A DNA stretch of 64,000 nt from Alphaproteobacteria bacterium (GTDB lineage Bacteria; Pseudomonadota; Alphaproteobacteria; Rhodobacterales; Rhodobacteraceae). The notes under the pieces are model-generated. The model searched no databases. It had not been told where the DNA came from and saw only the letters and a program-made list of their open reading frames with translations. The DNA is taken from positions 1 through 64,000 of the forward strand of contig QOQE01000005.1 of NCBI GenBank assembly GCA_003331935.1, in the 5' to 3' direction. Of the stretch, positions 34,933 through 43,336 are shown in pieces. Each line of letters begins with the position of its first letter. The first letter of the stretch is position 1. The translations under genes were made by a program, and so were the position numbers.

Positions 34933-35961
34933 ATGAAATTATTTTTGAGATTTTTAGTAGCATCTGCTTCTGTATTGTTTCTTTCAATATCTGCATACGC
35001 GGGGGAAGTAGTACTAAAGTTCCATTCATTTCCACCAATGCCTGCTAATTCTAATGCAAAGTTTGTTAAGCCATGGAGCGAAAAGGTATTAGCGGAGTCT
35101 AACGGTGAAATAAAAGTTGAGATTTATCCTGCAATGCAATTGGGTGGGAAACCACCGCAACTCGTTGATCAAGTGAGGGATGGTGTTGTGGACATCGTTT
35201 GGACTGTTGCCGGCTATACGCCAGGAAGATTTCCACATTTGGAGGCCTTTGAATTACCATTTATGCCAGCTTCAGCAGAAGCGACATCACAAGCTCTTCA
35301 AGAATACGTGGATACTGTAGCTGCCTCTGATCTTAAGGATTATAAGGTTTTGGCTGTCTTTTGCCATGCTCCAGGAAAAATCCATACTAAGGAAAAAGTT
35401 ATAAAGTCTGCGGCTGATTTAAATGGAATGAAGATGCGTGGTCCTACAAGAGTGATTACTAAAATGCTTGAAGGTTTAGGTGCTACTCCTGTAGGAATGC
35501 CTGTTCCTGCAGTTGCCGGAGCATTATCTAAGGGCGTGATCGATGGAATGGTTGTACCTTGGGAAATTATGCCTTCTTTTAAACTACACGAGTTGACTAA
35601 AGCACACACAACAGTTTCAGGGTCAAGAGGTCTTTATACGACACCATTTTTGTTTTTAATGAATAAAGCAAAGTATGAGTCTCTGAGTGATGAACACAAA
35701 AAGGTCATCGATAATAATGCTGGTCTCGCTCTTGCAAAGCTTGCTGGACAACTTTGGGACGGTTTTGAGGTTCCAGCTAGGAAGTTAGCATTAGATGCAG
35801 GTGGAACTATACATTCTCTATCAGGAGGTCCTCTTGCAGAAATGAAGGCGGCTGGCGAAGGACTTGAAAAGGATTGGATAAAATCTGCTAATGATCGTGG
35901 CTTGGATGGTGCAATGCTTGTTAAAACTGCGAAAGACTTAATTTCGAAATATGATAAGTAA
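34933..35961 (+). CDS. dctP: TRAP transporter substrate-binding protein DctP
   Basis: Periplasmic receptor of a tripartite ATP-independent transporter, which imports organic anions using the sodium or proton gradient. The 342-residue protein has a clear signal peptide (cleavage after AYA, residue 23). The conserved Arg169 in MKMRGPTR binds the carboxylate of most TRAP ligands, and the AGALSKGVIDGMVVPWE segment is typical. Location between ring-hydroxylating and ring-cleaving genes suggests the ligand is an aromatic or phenylalkanoic acid, an inference. Its gene has its own leader and is followed by a hairpin that may end most transcripts. Confidence 0.9.
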   Translation: MKLFLRFLVASASVLFLSISAYAGEVVLKFHSFPPMPANSNAKFVKPWSEKVLAESNGEIKVEIYPAMQLGGKPPQLVDQVRDGVVDIVWTVAGYTPGRFPHLEAFELPFMPASAEATSQALQEYVDTVAASDLKDYKVLAVFCHAPGKIHTKEKVIKSAADLNGMKMRGPTRVITKMLEGLGATPVGMPVPAVAGALSKGVIDGMVVPWEIMPSFKLHELTKAHTTVSGSRGLYTTPFLFLMNKAKYESLSDEHKKVIDNNAGLALAKLAGQLWDGFEVPARKLALDAGGTIHSLSGGPLAEMKAAGEGLEKDWIKSANDRGLDGAMLVKTAKDLISKYDK

Positions 35962-36484
35962 AAATACCTTCTTGGATATTGAAGATACTGAGCGCCCAAA
36001 TGATATTTTTGGGCGCTTTTTACTTAAACTTGTAACTTATCTAGCAATTTGCGGAGGTTTAGTGCTTGTTGTCATAGTACTGATAAATTTTATTTCTATT
36101 GCTGGAAGGACAATGTTCGACAAGCCCCTAACAGGAGATTTTGAACTTGTAGAAATGGGCTGTGCTGTTGCAATATTTTCATTTCTACCACTTTGTCAAT
36201 TTAAGAACGGTAATGTGATGGTAGATTTTTTTACAATTAACCTATCGAACAAAATCAAAAATAGCTTAAATGGGCTTGGTGCTTTTTTGTTTTTTTTAGT
36301 CTCATCTTTTTTTACATGGAGAATGGTATACGGAACCTTAGACATGTACAAATATAATGAACAAACAATGTTGCTTCAAATTCCTGTTTGGATTCCTTTT
36401 ATTCCAGCTGTAATCTCTTTCGGTGTCCTATCGATAACCTGCCTCTATACGTCAGTAATATTTTTCAAATCGGCTTTAAAATAG
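35951..36484 (+). CDS. dctQ: TRAP transporter small permease DctQ
   Basis: Small membrane subunit that links the DctM channel. The 177-residue protein has four membrane helices (about 27-50, 66-84, 98-119, 139-165), the family pattern. The ATG at 35951 overlaps the end of dctP by 11 bp. The sequence coding for residues 14-23 also forms a hairpin. A later start would remove part of the first helix, so the hairpin is inside the coding region. Its ribosome site lies within dctP, so translation is coupled. Confidence 0.88.
   Translation: MISKNTFLDIEDTERPNDIFGRFLLKLVTYLAICGGLVLVVIVLINFISIAGRTMFDKPLTGDFELVEMGCAVAIFSFLPLCQFKNGNVMVDFFTINLSNKIKNSLNGLGAFLFFLVSSFFTWRMVYGTLDMYKYNEQTMLLQIPVWIPFIPAVISFGVLSITCLYTSVIFFKSALK
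35991..36020 (+). terminator. Terminator-like hairpin inside the dctP-dctQ junction
   Basis: AGCGCCCAAA (35991-36000) and TTTGGGCGCT (36008-36017) are perfect 10 bp complements with a 7-nt loop, followed at once by TTT (36018-36020) extending the run to four T. It begins 30 bp after the dctP stop and lies in the first 25 codons of dctQ. It is the most GC-rich and strongest stem in an AT-rich region. Likely role: partial terminator or 3' stabiliser that keeps dctP mRNA in excess over dctQ-dctM. Confidence 0.7.
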
Positions 36485-36496
36485 CAACTATTTATT

Positions 36497-37816
36497 ATGG
36501 ATAGACTCTACCTAGGCATATTAGCTTTCCCAATTCTTTTTTCCTTATTGGCTGTGAGGGTTCCGATTGGTTTAGCAATGTTAGTCGTAGGCTGCTCAGG
36601 GACAATTTTTATAGCGGGTTGGTTGCCCATTATGTCTCAAGTAAAGACAAGTGCATGGCACCTTTTTTCTAATTATTCCTTTACCGTTATTCCTCTTTTT
36701 TTACTGATGGGAAATTTTGCGTCTAAGGCAGGAATGAGTGAATCTTTATTTAGGTTTGCTGGTGCTTGCCTTGGACACAGACGAGGTGGAGTTGCTATGG
36801 CTGCCGTTGGCGCTTGTGCTGGGTTCGGAGCCATTTGCGGTTCATCTCTTGCAACGGCTGCTACTATGGGCCGTGTGGCTCTTCCAGAGCTCCGTAGAAT
36901 GGGTTATTCCGGGTCGCTGAGTACTGGGGCCTTAGCTGCTGGAGGCACTTTAGGCATTTTGATACCTCCATCAGTTATTTTGATTATTTACTCAATACTA
37001 ACAGAACAAAATATTGCTAAAATGTTTTTAGCAGCGTTTGTCCCTGGAATTCTTGCCGCCATCGGATACCTAATAGCAATAGCTATTTTTGTTAGGATAA
37101 AACCAGATTCTGGACCTCCCACAAGCTATGTGGGGTGGAGACAGAGACTGAGTTTATTTGGGCAAGTTTGGCAAATACTTGTTATATTTTTTCTTGTTAT
37201 TGGAGGTATATATCTTGGTTGGTTTACGCCTACAGAGGGTGCTTCAATTGGTGCAGCTGGCACTGGAATTATGGCTCTATTCACAAGGGGGTTTAATTTT
37301 AATGATTTGATAGAGGTTATTAAAGACACAGCAGTAACATCCGCTATGATTTTTTTAGTATTGTTGGGGGCAGAATTCTTTAACTCTTTTATTGCGCTTA
37401 CCCAAATAACTAATCAATTGGCAACATTTGTAATTACTAATCAGCTCTCGCCATACCTAGTTGTATTTTGTATTTTAGTTTTATATGTTTTTCTCGGATG
37501 TCTTATGGATAGCTTAGCCATGATACTACTGACGATCCCAGTATTTTTTCCAATTATTATTGAATTGGATTTTGGCATGAGTATTGAAGAGGTTGCCATC
37601 TGGTTTGGTATTCTAACTTTAATCGTTGTAGAAGTGGGCCTTATAACGCCACCAGTTGGCTTAAATGTTTTCATTATTAATAAAATGGCAAAAAATGTTC
37701 CAATTTCAGATACGTTTATTGGGGTTTTGCCATTTTTGATAAGCGATCTTATTAGGGTTGGAATACTATTTATATTTCCAGGTATAAGTTTGTTTTTAAT
37801 TAGGCTATTAGGGTAG
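36497..37816 (+). CDS. dctM: TRAP transporter large permease DctM
   Basis: Main transport channel of the TRAP system, moving the ligand delivered by DctP with sodium or protons. The 439-residue protein has about 12 hydrophobic segments and the family motifs GVAMAAVGACAGFGAICGSS, ATMGRVALPE, GALAAGGTLGILIPPS and, near the end, LITPPVGLNVFIIN. It begins 12 bp after dctQ. Together the three genes form a complete DctPQM set. Confidence 0.93.
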   Translation: MDRLYLGILAFPILFSLLAVRVPIGLAMLVVGCSGTIFIAGWLPIMSQVKTSAWHLFSNYSFTVIPLFLLMGNFASKAGMSESLFRFAGACLGHRRGGVAMAAVGACAGFGAICGSSLATAATMGRVALPELRRMGYSGSLSTGALAAGGTLGILIPPSVILIIYSILTEQNIAKMFLAAFVPGILAAIGYLIAIAIFVRIKPDSGPPTSYVGWRQRLSLFGQVWQILVIFFLVIGGIYLGWFTPTEGASIGAAGTGIMALFTRGFNFNDLIEVIKDTAVTSAMIFLVLLGAEFFNSFIALTQITNQLATFVITNQLSPYLVVFCILVLYVFLGCLMDSLAMILLTIPVFFPIIIELDFGMSIEEVAIWFGILTLIVVEVGLITPPVGLNVFIINKMAKNVPISDTFIGVLPFLISDLIRVGILFIFPGISLFLIRLLG

Positions 37817-37829
37817 ATGAAGATTCATA

Positions 37830-38378
37830 ATGAAAAATGAACAGATAGTTGATGAATTAAAGGTTATTAAGTGTCAGCATGTTTCCTTGGAAGTGAGCAA
37901 TGTGGACGCCTCATTACACTTTTATAGAGAATTTCTAGGGCTTAAACTTTCGGAGAGGCATTACGCTAACGAAAACCCTGCTATACCATTTGAGATGGCG
38001 TTTATGAGGCTTGGCAAGCAACACCACGATCTTGTCTTGACTCATGATCCAAATAGAGACTATACAGAAAAAGTATTTAATTCAGGTCCTGCCGGAATTC
38101 ACCATTACGCATTTGAGTGCCCTAATAAAGAAAGCTTTGATATGCATTTAGAAAGAGCTAAAGAAATGTCTCTTGAGATTGTAAGAGGTCCAGTTCTCCA
38201 TAGTGCATATCAAGCCAAAGGTGATGGTACATGGGGAGAAAATTGGAGTTTCTACGTTCTAGACCCAGACAAGCATCGTATAGAAATTTTTTGTGAAATG
38301 GCAGAAATAGACAACTTTGGTCATTACATCATGGAGAATGGTAAAAAGGTACCAAACAAAAAAGCAGAAGAAATTTAA
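37830..38378 (+). CDS. Single-domain extradiol-type VOC enzyme
   Basis: A 182-residue VOC protein with the features of a catechol dioxygenase domain: His17 (CQHVSLEV), His91/His92 (GIHHYAFE) and Glu152 (KHRIEIF) as candidate metal ligands, plus His65/His66 in KQHHDLVL. DPDKHRIEIFCE is the typical C-terminal motif. Being a single two-module domain it must dimerise to form sites. It may be a second ring-cleavage enzyme for a different catechol, or an isomerase/lyase of the same pathway. It is 13 bp after dctM and 12 bp before the second hydroxylase. Confidence 0.75.
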   Translation: MKNEQIVDELKVIKCQHVSLEVSNVDASLHFYREFLGLKLSERHYANENPAIPFEMAFMRLGKQHHDLVLTHDPNRDYTEKVFNSGPAGIHHYAFECPNKESFDMHLERAKEMSLEIVRGPVLHSAYQAKGDGTWGENWSFYVLDPDKHRIEIFCEMAEIDNFGHYIMENGKKVPNKKAEEI

Positions 38379-38390
38379 CTTAAAACACAA

Positions 38391-39857
38391 ATGAAAAAAA
38401 ATTTTGATTGCATCGTTATTGGTTACGGTCCTGTCGGCGCTTTACTCTCGATATTTTTATCAAAATTAGGTTTAAGCGTTGCCGTAATAGATAAAAATTT
38501 AGATATCTACCCATTGCCTAGAGCAATACATTTTGATGAAGAAGTAATGCGTATTTTCCAGATGGTTAATCTTAGTGAGAAAATTTCTGAGATTTCACGA
38601 ATAGGTACCAAGGGAATGCATTTTGTAGATAATGAAGACACTGTTTTAATGGAAAGAAAAGGATCGGACGCGATAGGAGAGCTGGGATGGCAAAAAAGTT
38701 GGTATTTCCACCAACCACAGCTTGAAAAGCTTTTGAGGTATAACGCTGAGAAGGATAAAAATTTTGTAAGCTTTTTGGGCTATGAAGCACAAAAAATTTT
38801 TCAAGATAATAATTTAGTAACCGTAAAATCATATAGTAAAAAACTTAAGAAAGAGCTTATACTCCATTGCAAATACCTAGTAGGTTGTGACGGAGCGAAC
38901 TCAATTACTAGCGACTGTATTGGGAAAGAAATAAAGGATTATGGATTAAAAGAAAAGTTTTTAGTCCTCGACCTAAAAGTCGATAATAGATACCAAAACA
39001 TAAAGAATTTGCCAGATTTTACCGTCCAGCACTGTGATAAAGTAAGACCAGTTACCAGGTGCTACATAAGCAAAAAAAGAAGAAGGTGGGAAGTAAAAAT
39101 ATTGCCTGGTGATAATGAGAAAGAGTTTTTAAAAAGCAAATCTATTTGGAAATTCTTGAGCAAATGGATAGAAAAGAAAAACGCAACGATTGAGCGAAGC
39201 CAACTCTATATATTTAGGTCAATACTTAAGAAGAAATGGTATAAAAATAGGATAATTTTAGCTGGAGATAGTGCACATCTTTCTCCTCCTTTTCTTGGAC
39301 AAGGCATGTGCGCTGGTATTCGTGACGTGGCAGTATTGGCATGGCGTTTAAAAGGGTTTGTCAACAATAAGCTTTCTTCTCATGACTTAAATAACTATCA
39401 AAGAGAGAGAATTCCGCATGTATCAGCATTTATCAAGTTAGCTTCTGAGGTCGGCAAAATAATGTCCAACCCAGATATTCTTAAAAAATCAGAAAAATCA
39501 CAAAGTATGCGATTATTTGATTTTCCTAAACCGAGATTAACGAAGGGATTTTTTTATAATTGTTCGTTATCAGGTACTCTTTTTCCTCAATTTGTCGAAA
39601 GCGATAAGAGAAGTGATGACACCCTTGGGTATGAGTTTGTTTTTTTAGCTTTAAAAGAAGACGCGTTTAGTGATGTTGATATTGATAATAAAATATTATT
39701 AAGAAAAACTGCTAAAGGGTTTTTGAGGGACTGGATAGTGAAAAGAAAAATAGTTGGCCTTATCATACGGCCAGATAAATATATTTTTGGCAGTGCCACG
39801 AATGAAAAAAATGTAAAAGCGTTAGTAAGTCATTTTTACAATTTGTATCGGATATAA
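38391..39857 (+). CDS. FAD-dependent aromatic hydroxylase, MhpA-like (second copy)
   Basis: A 488-residue paralogue of the hydroxylase at 33,287, from the same group A flavoprotein family. FAD motifs are present: GYGPVG (residues 11-16), the acidic DG motif VGCDGANS and the GDSAHLSPPFLGQGMCAGIRD motif. The DG motif continues with ITSDCIG, so the Arg usual in the family (xSxxR) is replaced. The C-terminal thioredoxin-like domain is shorter than in the first copy. Two hydroxylases in one run suggest two consecutive hydroxylations or two substrates. Confidence 0.8.
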   Translation: MKKNFDCIVIGYGPVGALLSIFLSKLGLSVAVIDKNLDIYPLPRAIHFDEEVMRIFQMVNLSEKISEISRIGTKGMHFVDNEDTVLMERKGSDAIGELGWQKSWYFHQPQLEKLLRYNAEKDKNFVSFLGYEAQKIFQDNNLVTVKSYSKKLKKELILHCKYLVGCDGANSITSDCIGKEIKDYGLKEKFLVLDLKVDNRYQNIKNLPDFTVQHCDKVRPVTRCYISKKRRRWEVKILPGDNEKEFLKSKSIWKFLSKWIEKKNATIERSQLYIFRSILKKKWYKNRIILAGDSAHLSPPFLGQGMCAGIRDVAVLAWRLKGFVNNKLSSHDLNNYQRERIPHVSAFIKLASEVGKIMSNPDILKKSEKSQSMRLFDFPKPRLTKGFFYNCSLSGTLFPQFVESDKRSDDTLGYEFVFLALKEDAFSDVDIDNKILLRKTAKGFLRDWIVKRKIVGLIIRPDKYIFGSATNEKNVKALVSHFYNLYRI

Positions 39858-39892
39858 GTCCAATAATAAAAATTATACGCAAATTATTGATT

Positions 39893-40309
39893 TTATTGAT
39901 ATTTTATAACATTATTATCTTCTAAAATCCAAGCTTTTATTCCCTTTGTGTTATAGATTGCAGGAAAATCATTTGTTTTCTCCAACGTTTCTGCAATTGC
40001 AGTGGTTCTTCTTCCAGATCTACAAAAGAGTATTATTCCCTTTTCAGAATTTGAAATCTTCTTAATTTTGGTTATAAAACTTTCAAGGTCATATTTTCCA
40101 TTTATATCGAAGAACGTATGCAGGTAGCTGTTTTCGATAACCCCGGTAGAAATCCATTCATCTCTACGTCGAACGTCTATAAGTGGTATGCCTAACGACA
40201 TCAGTCTCTTTATTTCACTATTTCCTATGTTCTTTATCTCTGCGTAACCGAAGTTTGCAAACAAGAATAAAGATAAAAAAAGAAGAGAAGTAATACGTTT
40301 AGTTTTCAT
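39893..40309 (-). CDS. Periplasmic rhodanese-like protein
   Basis: A 138-residue single-domain rhodanese with a signal peptide (cleavage near GYA, residue 23). The active-site Cys96 lies in LFCRSGRRTT, the CxxGxR-type loop of sulfurtransferases. It would act in the envelope on sulfur transfer or on thiol detoxification; the substrate is unknown. It is a single gene, convergent with the second hydroxylase and divergent from yejA. Confidence 0.85.
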   Translation of the reverse strand: MKTKRITSLLFLSLFLFANFGYAEIKNIGNSEIKRLMSLGIPLIDVRRRDEWISTGVIENSYLHTFFDINGKYDLESFITKIKKISNSEKGIILFCRSGRRTTAIAETLEKTNDFPAIYNTKGIKAWILEDNNVIKYQ

Positions 40310-40323
40310 TTCGGTACGAATAG

Positions 40324-40352
40324 TTGGAATCCAAATATAATACTACTATATT
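40324..40352 (+). promoter_or_regulatory. Likely promoter of the yejABEF operon
   Basis: TTGGAA (40324-40329) and TATATT (40347-40352) are separated by exactly 17 bp, and match the housekeeping consensus at four and five of six positions. The predicted start lies about 45 bp before the yejA ATG, after which an AGGGAAA ribosome site follows. No other good promoter is seen between the two divergent genes. Confidence 0.5.
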
Positions 40353-40402
40353 CGAGCGTAGCGGATCTGATTACGACTTAATCATAAGTAGGGAAAATTT
40401 CA

Positions 40403-42247
40403 ATGGATAAAATCAAATCTTTCGTTACGGTATTATTTTTTTGCCTATCAACAAATTACTGTCTGGCTCAAAGCGATATTATTTCTCACGGTATTTCAAC
40501 TTTTGGAGATTTAAAGTATGAGAAAGACTTTAAACATTTGTCATACGTGAACCCAGATGCGCCAAAAGGAGGAGAAATTTCTTTTTGGGCGTTTGGTTCA
40601 TTCGACTCAATGCATCCATACACAAGAAAGGGTAGAGCAGGAGCGTACTCTTCAATATTTTTTGAAAGCCTACTGGAAGGTACTGCAGACGAAATAGACT
40701 CAGCTTACGGTTTAATTGCAAAGGAGATTGAATATCCGGAGGATCGTTCATGGGTTATTTTCACACTTAGAAATAACGTGACTTTTTCTGATGGATCTCC
40801 TTTAACTGCACAGGATGTACTCTTCTCCTATTATTTACTTAAACAAAAAGGACTTCCATCTTTCAGAGCTGTTTTGGAAAAAGATGTGAAAAATGCAGAG
40901 TTAATTTCTGACTTAAAAATAAAATTTACATTTAATGATGATGTACCTAAAAGAGATTTAATTAATACGGTTGGTGGGTTACCAATTTTTTCGGAAAAAT
41001 ACTTTACAGATAATAAAGTGGATTTTGAGGCATCAACACTTACTCCTGCTTTAGGTTCAGGGCCTTACATCTTGGATAAAGTAGATGTTGGGAAACAAAT
41101 TATATATAAAAAGAACGCAACTTATTGGGGTAATGATCTTCCAATTAATAAGGGTCGATACAACTTCAATAAATTCAGAATCGAGTATTTTGCAGACTAT
41201 AATTCTGCATTCGAAGGTTTTAAAGCTGGTACATATACTTTCAGGAATGAAGCATCTTCAAAAATATGGGCTACTGGTTATGATTTCCCTGCATTAGAAA
41301 AGAATTGGGTTAAGAAAACGACTCTTCCAGACGGAAATTTATCCTCCGGGCAATCATTTGTTATTAATTTGAGGCGAGAAAAATTTCAAAATATTAAGGT
41401 TAGAAAAGCCATCGGGTTAATGTTCAACTTTGAATGGTCTAATAGCACTCTTTTTTATGGTCTTTATGAACGCATAAATTCATTTTGGGACAATAGTGAC
41501 CTCAAGGCCTCAGGGTTGCCAACAAATCAAGAACTGCAAATTCTTAGCAAATATAAGTCTATCTTAGACGCGAATAACTTTAGCGAAGAAGTTTTTACAT
41601 TTCCTAAATCATCATTAAAACAGCTTGATCGAAAAAACTTGAGGCAGGCATCAAAATTATTGGACGATGCAGGTTGGGAGGTTAGTGACGACGGTTTGCG
41701 AAGAAACGCTGAAGGTAAAACCCTCGATATTGAGATATTGAACGATAGTCAGGCATTCGACCGTATAATTAACCCTTATATAGAAAATTTAAAAAAGCTA
41801 GGTATCAATGCCGTCAATACTAAAATCGATAATGCACAGATGACAGATCGGCGTAGGAAATTCGATTTTGATATACTGGTTGGTTTCTTAAGTACCCAAT
41901 TAACTCCAGGTTCTGAGCTAGAACAGTATTTTGGATCTGAATCAGCTGATTTTTCCATATTTAATTTAACCGGTATCAAAGACCAGGGTGTCGACGCAAT
42001 TATTAAAGAAGTTAGAGCGGCAGAGTCCAGGGAACAATTGGGGTTTGCAATCAGGGCATTAGACAGGATCTTAAGAAATAAAGTTATTTGGGTGCCCCAG
42101 TGGTTTAAGAATAAACATACTATTGCCTATTACGACATGTATGAGCATCCTAAAGCGTTGCCACAATATGATATTGGTGTGCTAGATACATGGTGGATAA
42201 ATTCTGACAAATATAGTGATTTAAAGGAAAAAGGTGCTCTAAAATAA
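40403..42247 (+). CDS. yejA: Oligopeptide-type ABC transporter substrate-binding protein YejA
   Basis: Periplasmic receptor (SBP family 5) of the Yej importer, which takes up peptides and is known for microcin C uptake in enterobacteria. The 614-residue protein has a signal peptide (cleavage near CLA, residue 22) and the Yej-type N-terminus ISHGISTFGDLKYEKDFKH with YVNPDAPKGGEISFW. The SBP5 core includes LTAQDVLFSYYLLK and the C-terminal WVPQWFKNKHTIAYYD. It heads a complete yejA-yejB-yejE-yejF operon. Confidence 0.92.
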   Translation: MDKIKSFVTVLFFCLSTNYCLAQSDIISHGISTFGDLKYEKDFKHLSYVNPDAPKGGEISFWAFGSFDSMHPYTRKGRAGAYSSIFFESLLEGTADEIDSAYGLIAKEIEYPEDRSWVIFTLRNNVTFSDGSPLTAQDVLFSYYLLKQKGLPSFRAVLEKDVKNAELISDLKIKFTFNDDVPKRDLINTVGGLPIFSEKYFTDNKVDFEASTLTPALGSGPYILDKVDVGKQIIYKKNATYWGNDLPINKGRYNFNKFRIEYFADYNSAFEGFKAGTYTFRNEASSKIWATGYDFPALEKNWVKKTTLPDGNLSSGQSFVINLRREKFQNIKVRKAIGLMFNFEWSNSTLFYGLYERINSFWDNSDLKASGLPTNQELQILSKYKSILDANNFSEEVFTFPKSSLKQLDRKNLRQASKLLDDAGWEVSDDGLRRNAEGKTLDIEILNDSQAFDRIINPYIENLKKLGINAVNTKIDNAQMTDRRRKFDFDILVGFLSTQLTPGSELEQYFGSESADFSIFNLTGIKDQGVDAIIKEVRAAESREQLGFAIRALDRILRNKVIWVPQWFKNKHTIAYYDMYEHPKALPQYDIGVLDTWWINSDKYSDLKEKGALK

Positions 42248-42256
42248 CCATAAAAA

Positions 42257-43336
42257 ATGCTTAGTTATATTTTTAGAAGACTAATCCTTATAGTCCCTAC
42301 GCTCATAGGGATAATGTGTATCAATTTTCTTTTGGTACAGTTTGTTCCGGGTGGTCCTGTCGAACAAATAATAAGTGATTTAGAAAAAAATAGCTCTTTT
42401 CTTGATAGTATTGGTGGGGGTGCTCAAGAAATAAAAACGAGTGATGGGACTGGGCCATACAAAGGATCGGTTGGGTTACCAAAAGACTTTATTGATGAAC
42501 TGGAAGCACAATTTGGTTTTGATAAGCCGCTTTGGGAACGCTTCTTCTCAATGATGTTCGATTATATTACGCTTGACTTCGGAGATAGCTACTTCCGCTC
42601 AATTTCGGTTATAGAACTTGTAATAGAAAAGATGCCCGTTTCTATATCATTAGGTTTATGGACAACTCTCTTGGCGTACATGATATCTATTCCCTTAGGA
42701 ATAAGAAAAGCTTTACTGGATGGTTCAAGTTTTGACAACTGGACATCTACGCTTATTATAATTGGATACTCTATTCCCGGATTTTTATTTGCAATTTTTC
42801 TTTTGGTTCTTTTTGCCGGTGGCTCCTATTTACAATTATTTCCTATTAGAGGATTAGTGTCATCAAATTTTGAAAATATGTCTTTTTTTGAGCAGATAAA
42901 AGACTATTTTTGGCATATTGCTCTGCCAGTATTGGCATCCACAGTTTCAGCTTTTGCTACGTTGACGCTACTAACGAAAAACTCTTTTTTAGACGAAATA
43001 AAGAAACAGTACGTAACGACCGCAAGATCCAAAGGCTTAAGTGATCGAAAAGTATTGTATGGCCATGTTTTTAGAAACGCGATGTTAATTATAATTGCTG
43101 GGTTTCCTGGGCTTTTCATTTCCGTTTTTTTTGGATCATCTCTAATAATAGAAACTATTTTCTCTTTAGATGGGCTGGGTCGTTTGGGTTTTGAAGCCGC
43201 AGTATCAAGAGACTATCCGGTAGTATTCGGTACTCTTTACATTTTTGGTCTATTAGGATTGGTGGTAGGACTTCTGTCAGACTTAATGTACGTCTGGATT
43301 GACCCAAGAATTGATTTTGAAAAGAGACAATCTTGA
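42257..43336 (+). CDS. yejB: ABC transporter permease YejB
   Basis: First membrane subunit of the Yej importer. The 359-residue protein has an N-terminal helix (YIFRRLILIVPTLIG) and the BPD-type permease core with an EAA loop (VTTARSKGLSDRKVLYGHVFRNA split over residues 254-276), characteristic of DppB-like permeases. It is 9 bp after yejA and overlaps yejE by four bases (TTGA). The YejB subfamily insertion (residues about 32-75) between the first helix and the core is present. Confidence 0.94.
   Translation: MLSYIFRRLILIVPTLIGIMCINFLLVQFVPGGPVEQIISDLEKNSSFLDSIGGGAQEIKTSDGTGPYKGSVGLPKDFIDELEAQFGFDKPLWERFFSMMFDYITLDFGDSYFRSISVIELVIEKMPVSISLGLWTTLLAYMISIPLGIRKALLDGSSFDNWTSTLIIIGYSIPGFLFAIFLLVLFAGGSYLQLFPIRGLVSSNFENMSFFEQIKDYFWHIALPVLASTVSAFATLTLLTKNSFLDEIKKQYVTTARSKGLSDRKVLYGHVFRNAMLIIIAGFPGLFISVFFGSSLIIETIFSLDGLGRLGFEAAVSRDYPVVFGTLYIFGLLGLVVGLLSDLMYVWIDPRIDFEKRQS

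Noticed and set aside
36738-36920. Second open frame inside dctM
   Set aside because: It overlaps the conserved DctM sequence in another frame and has no domain.
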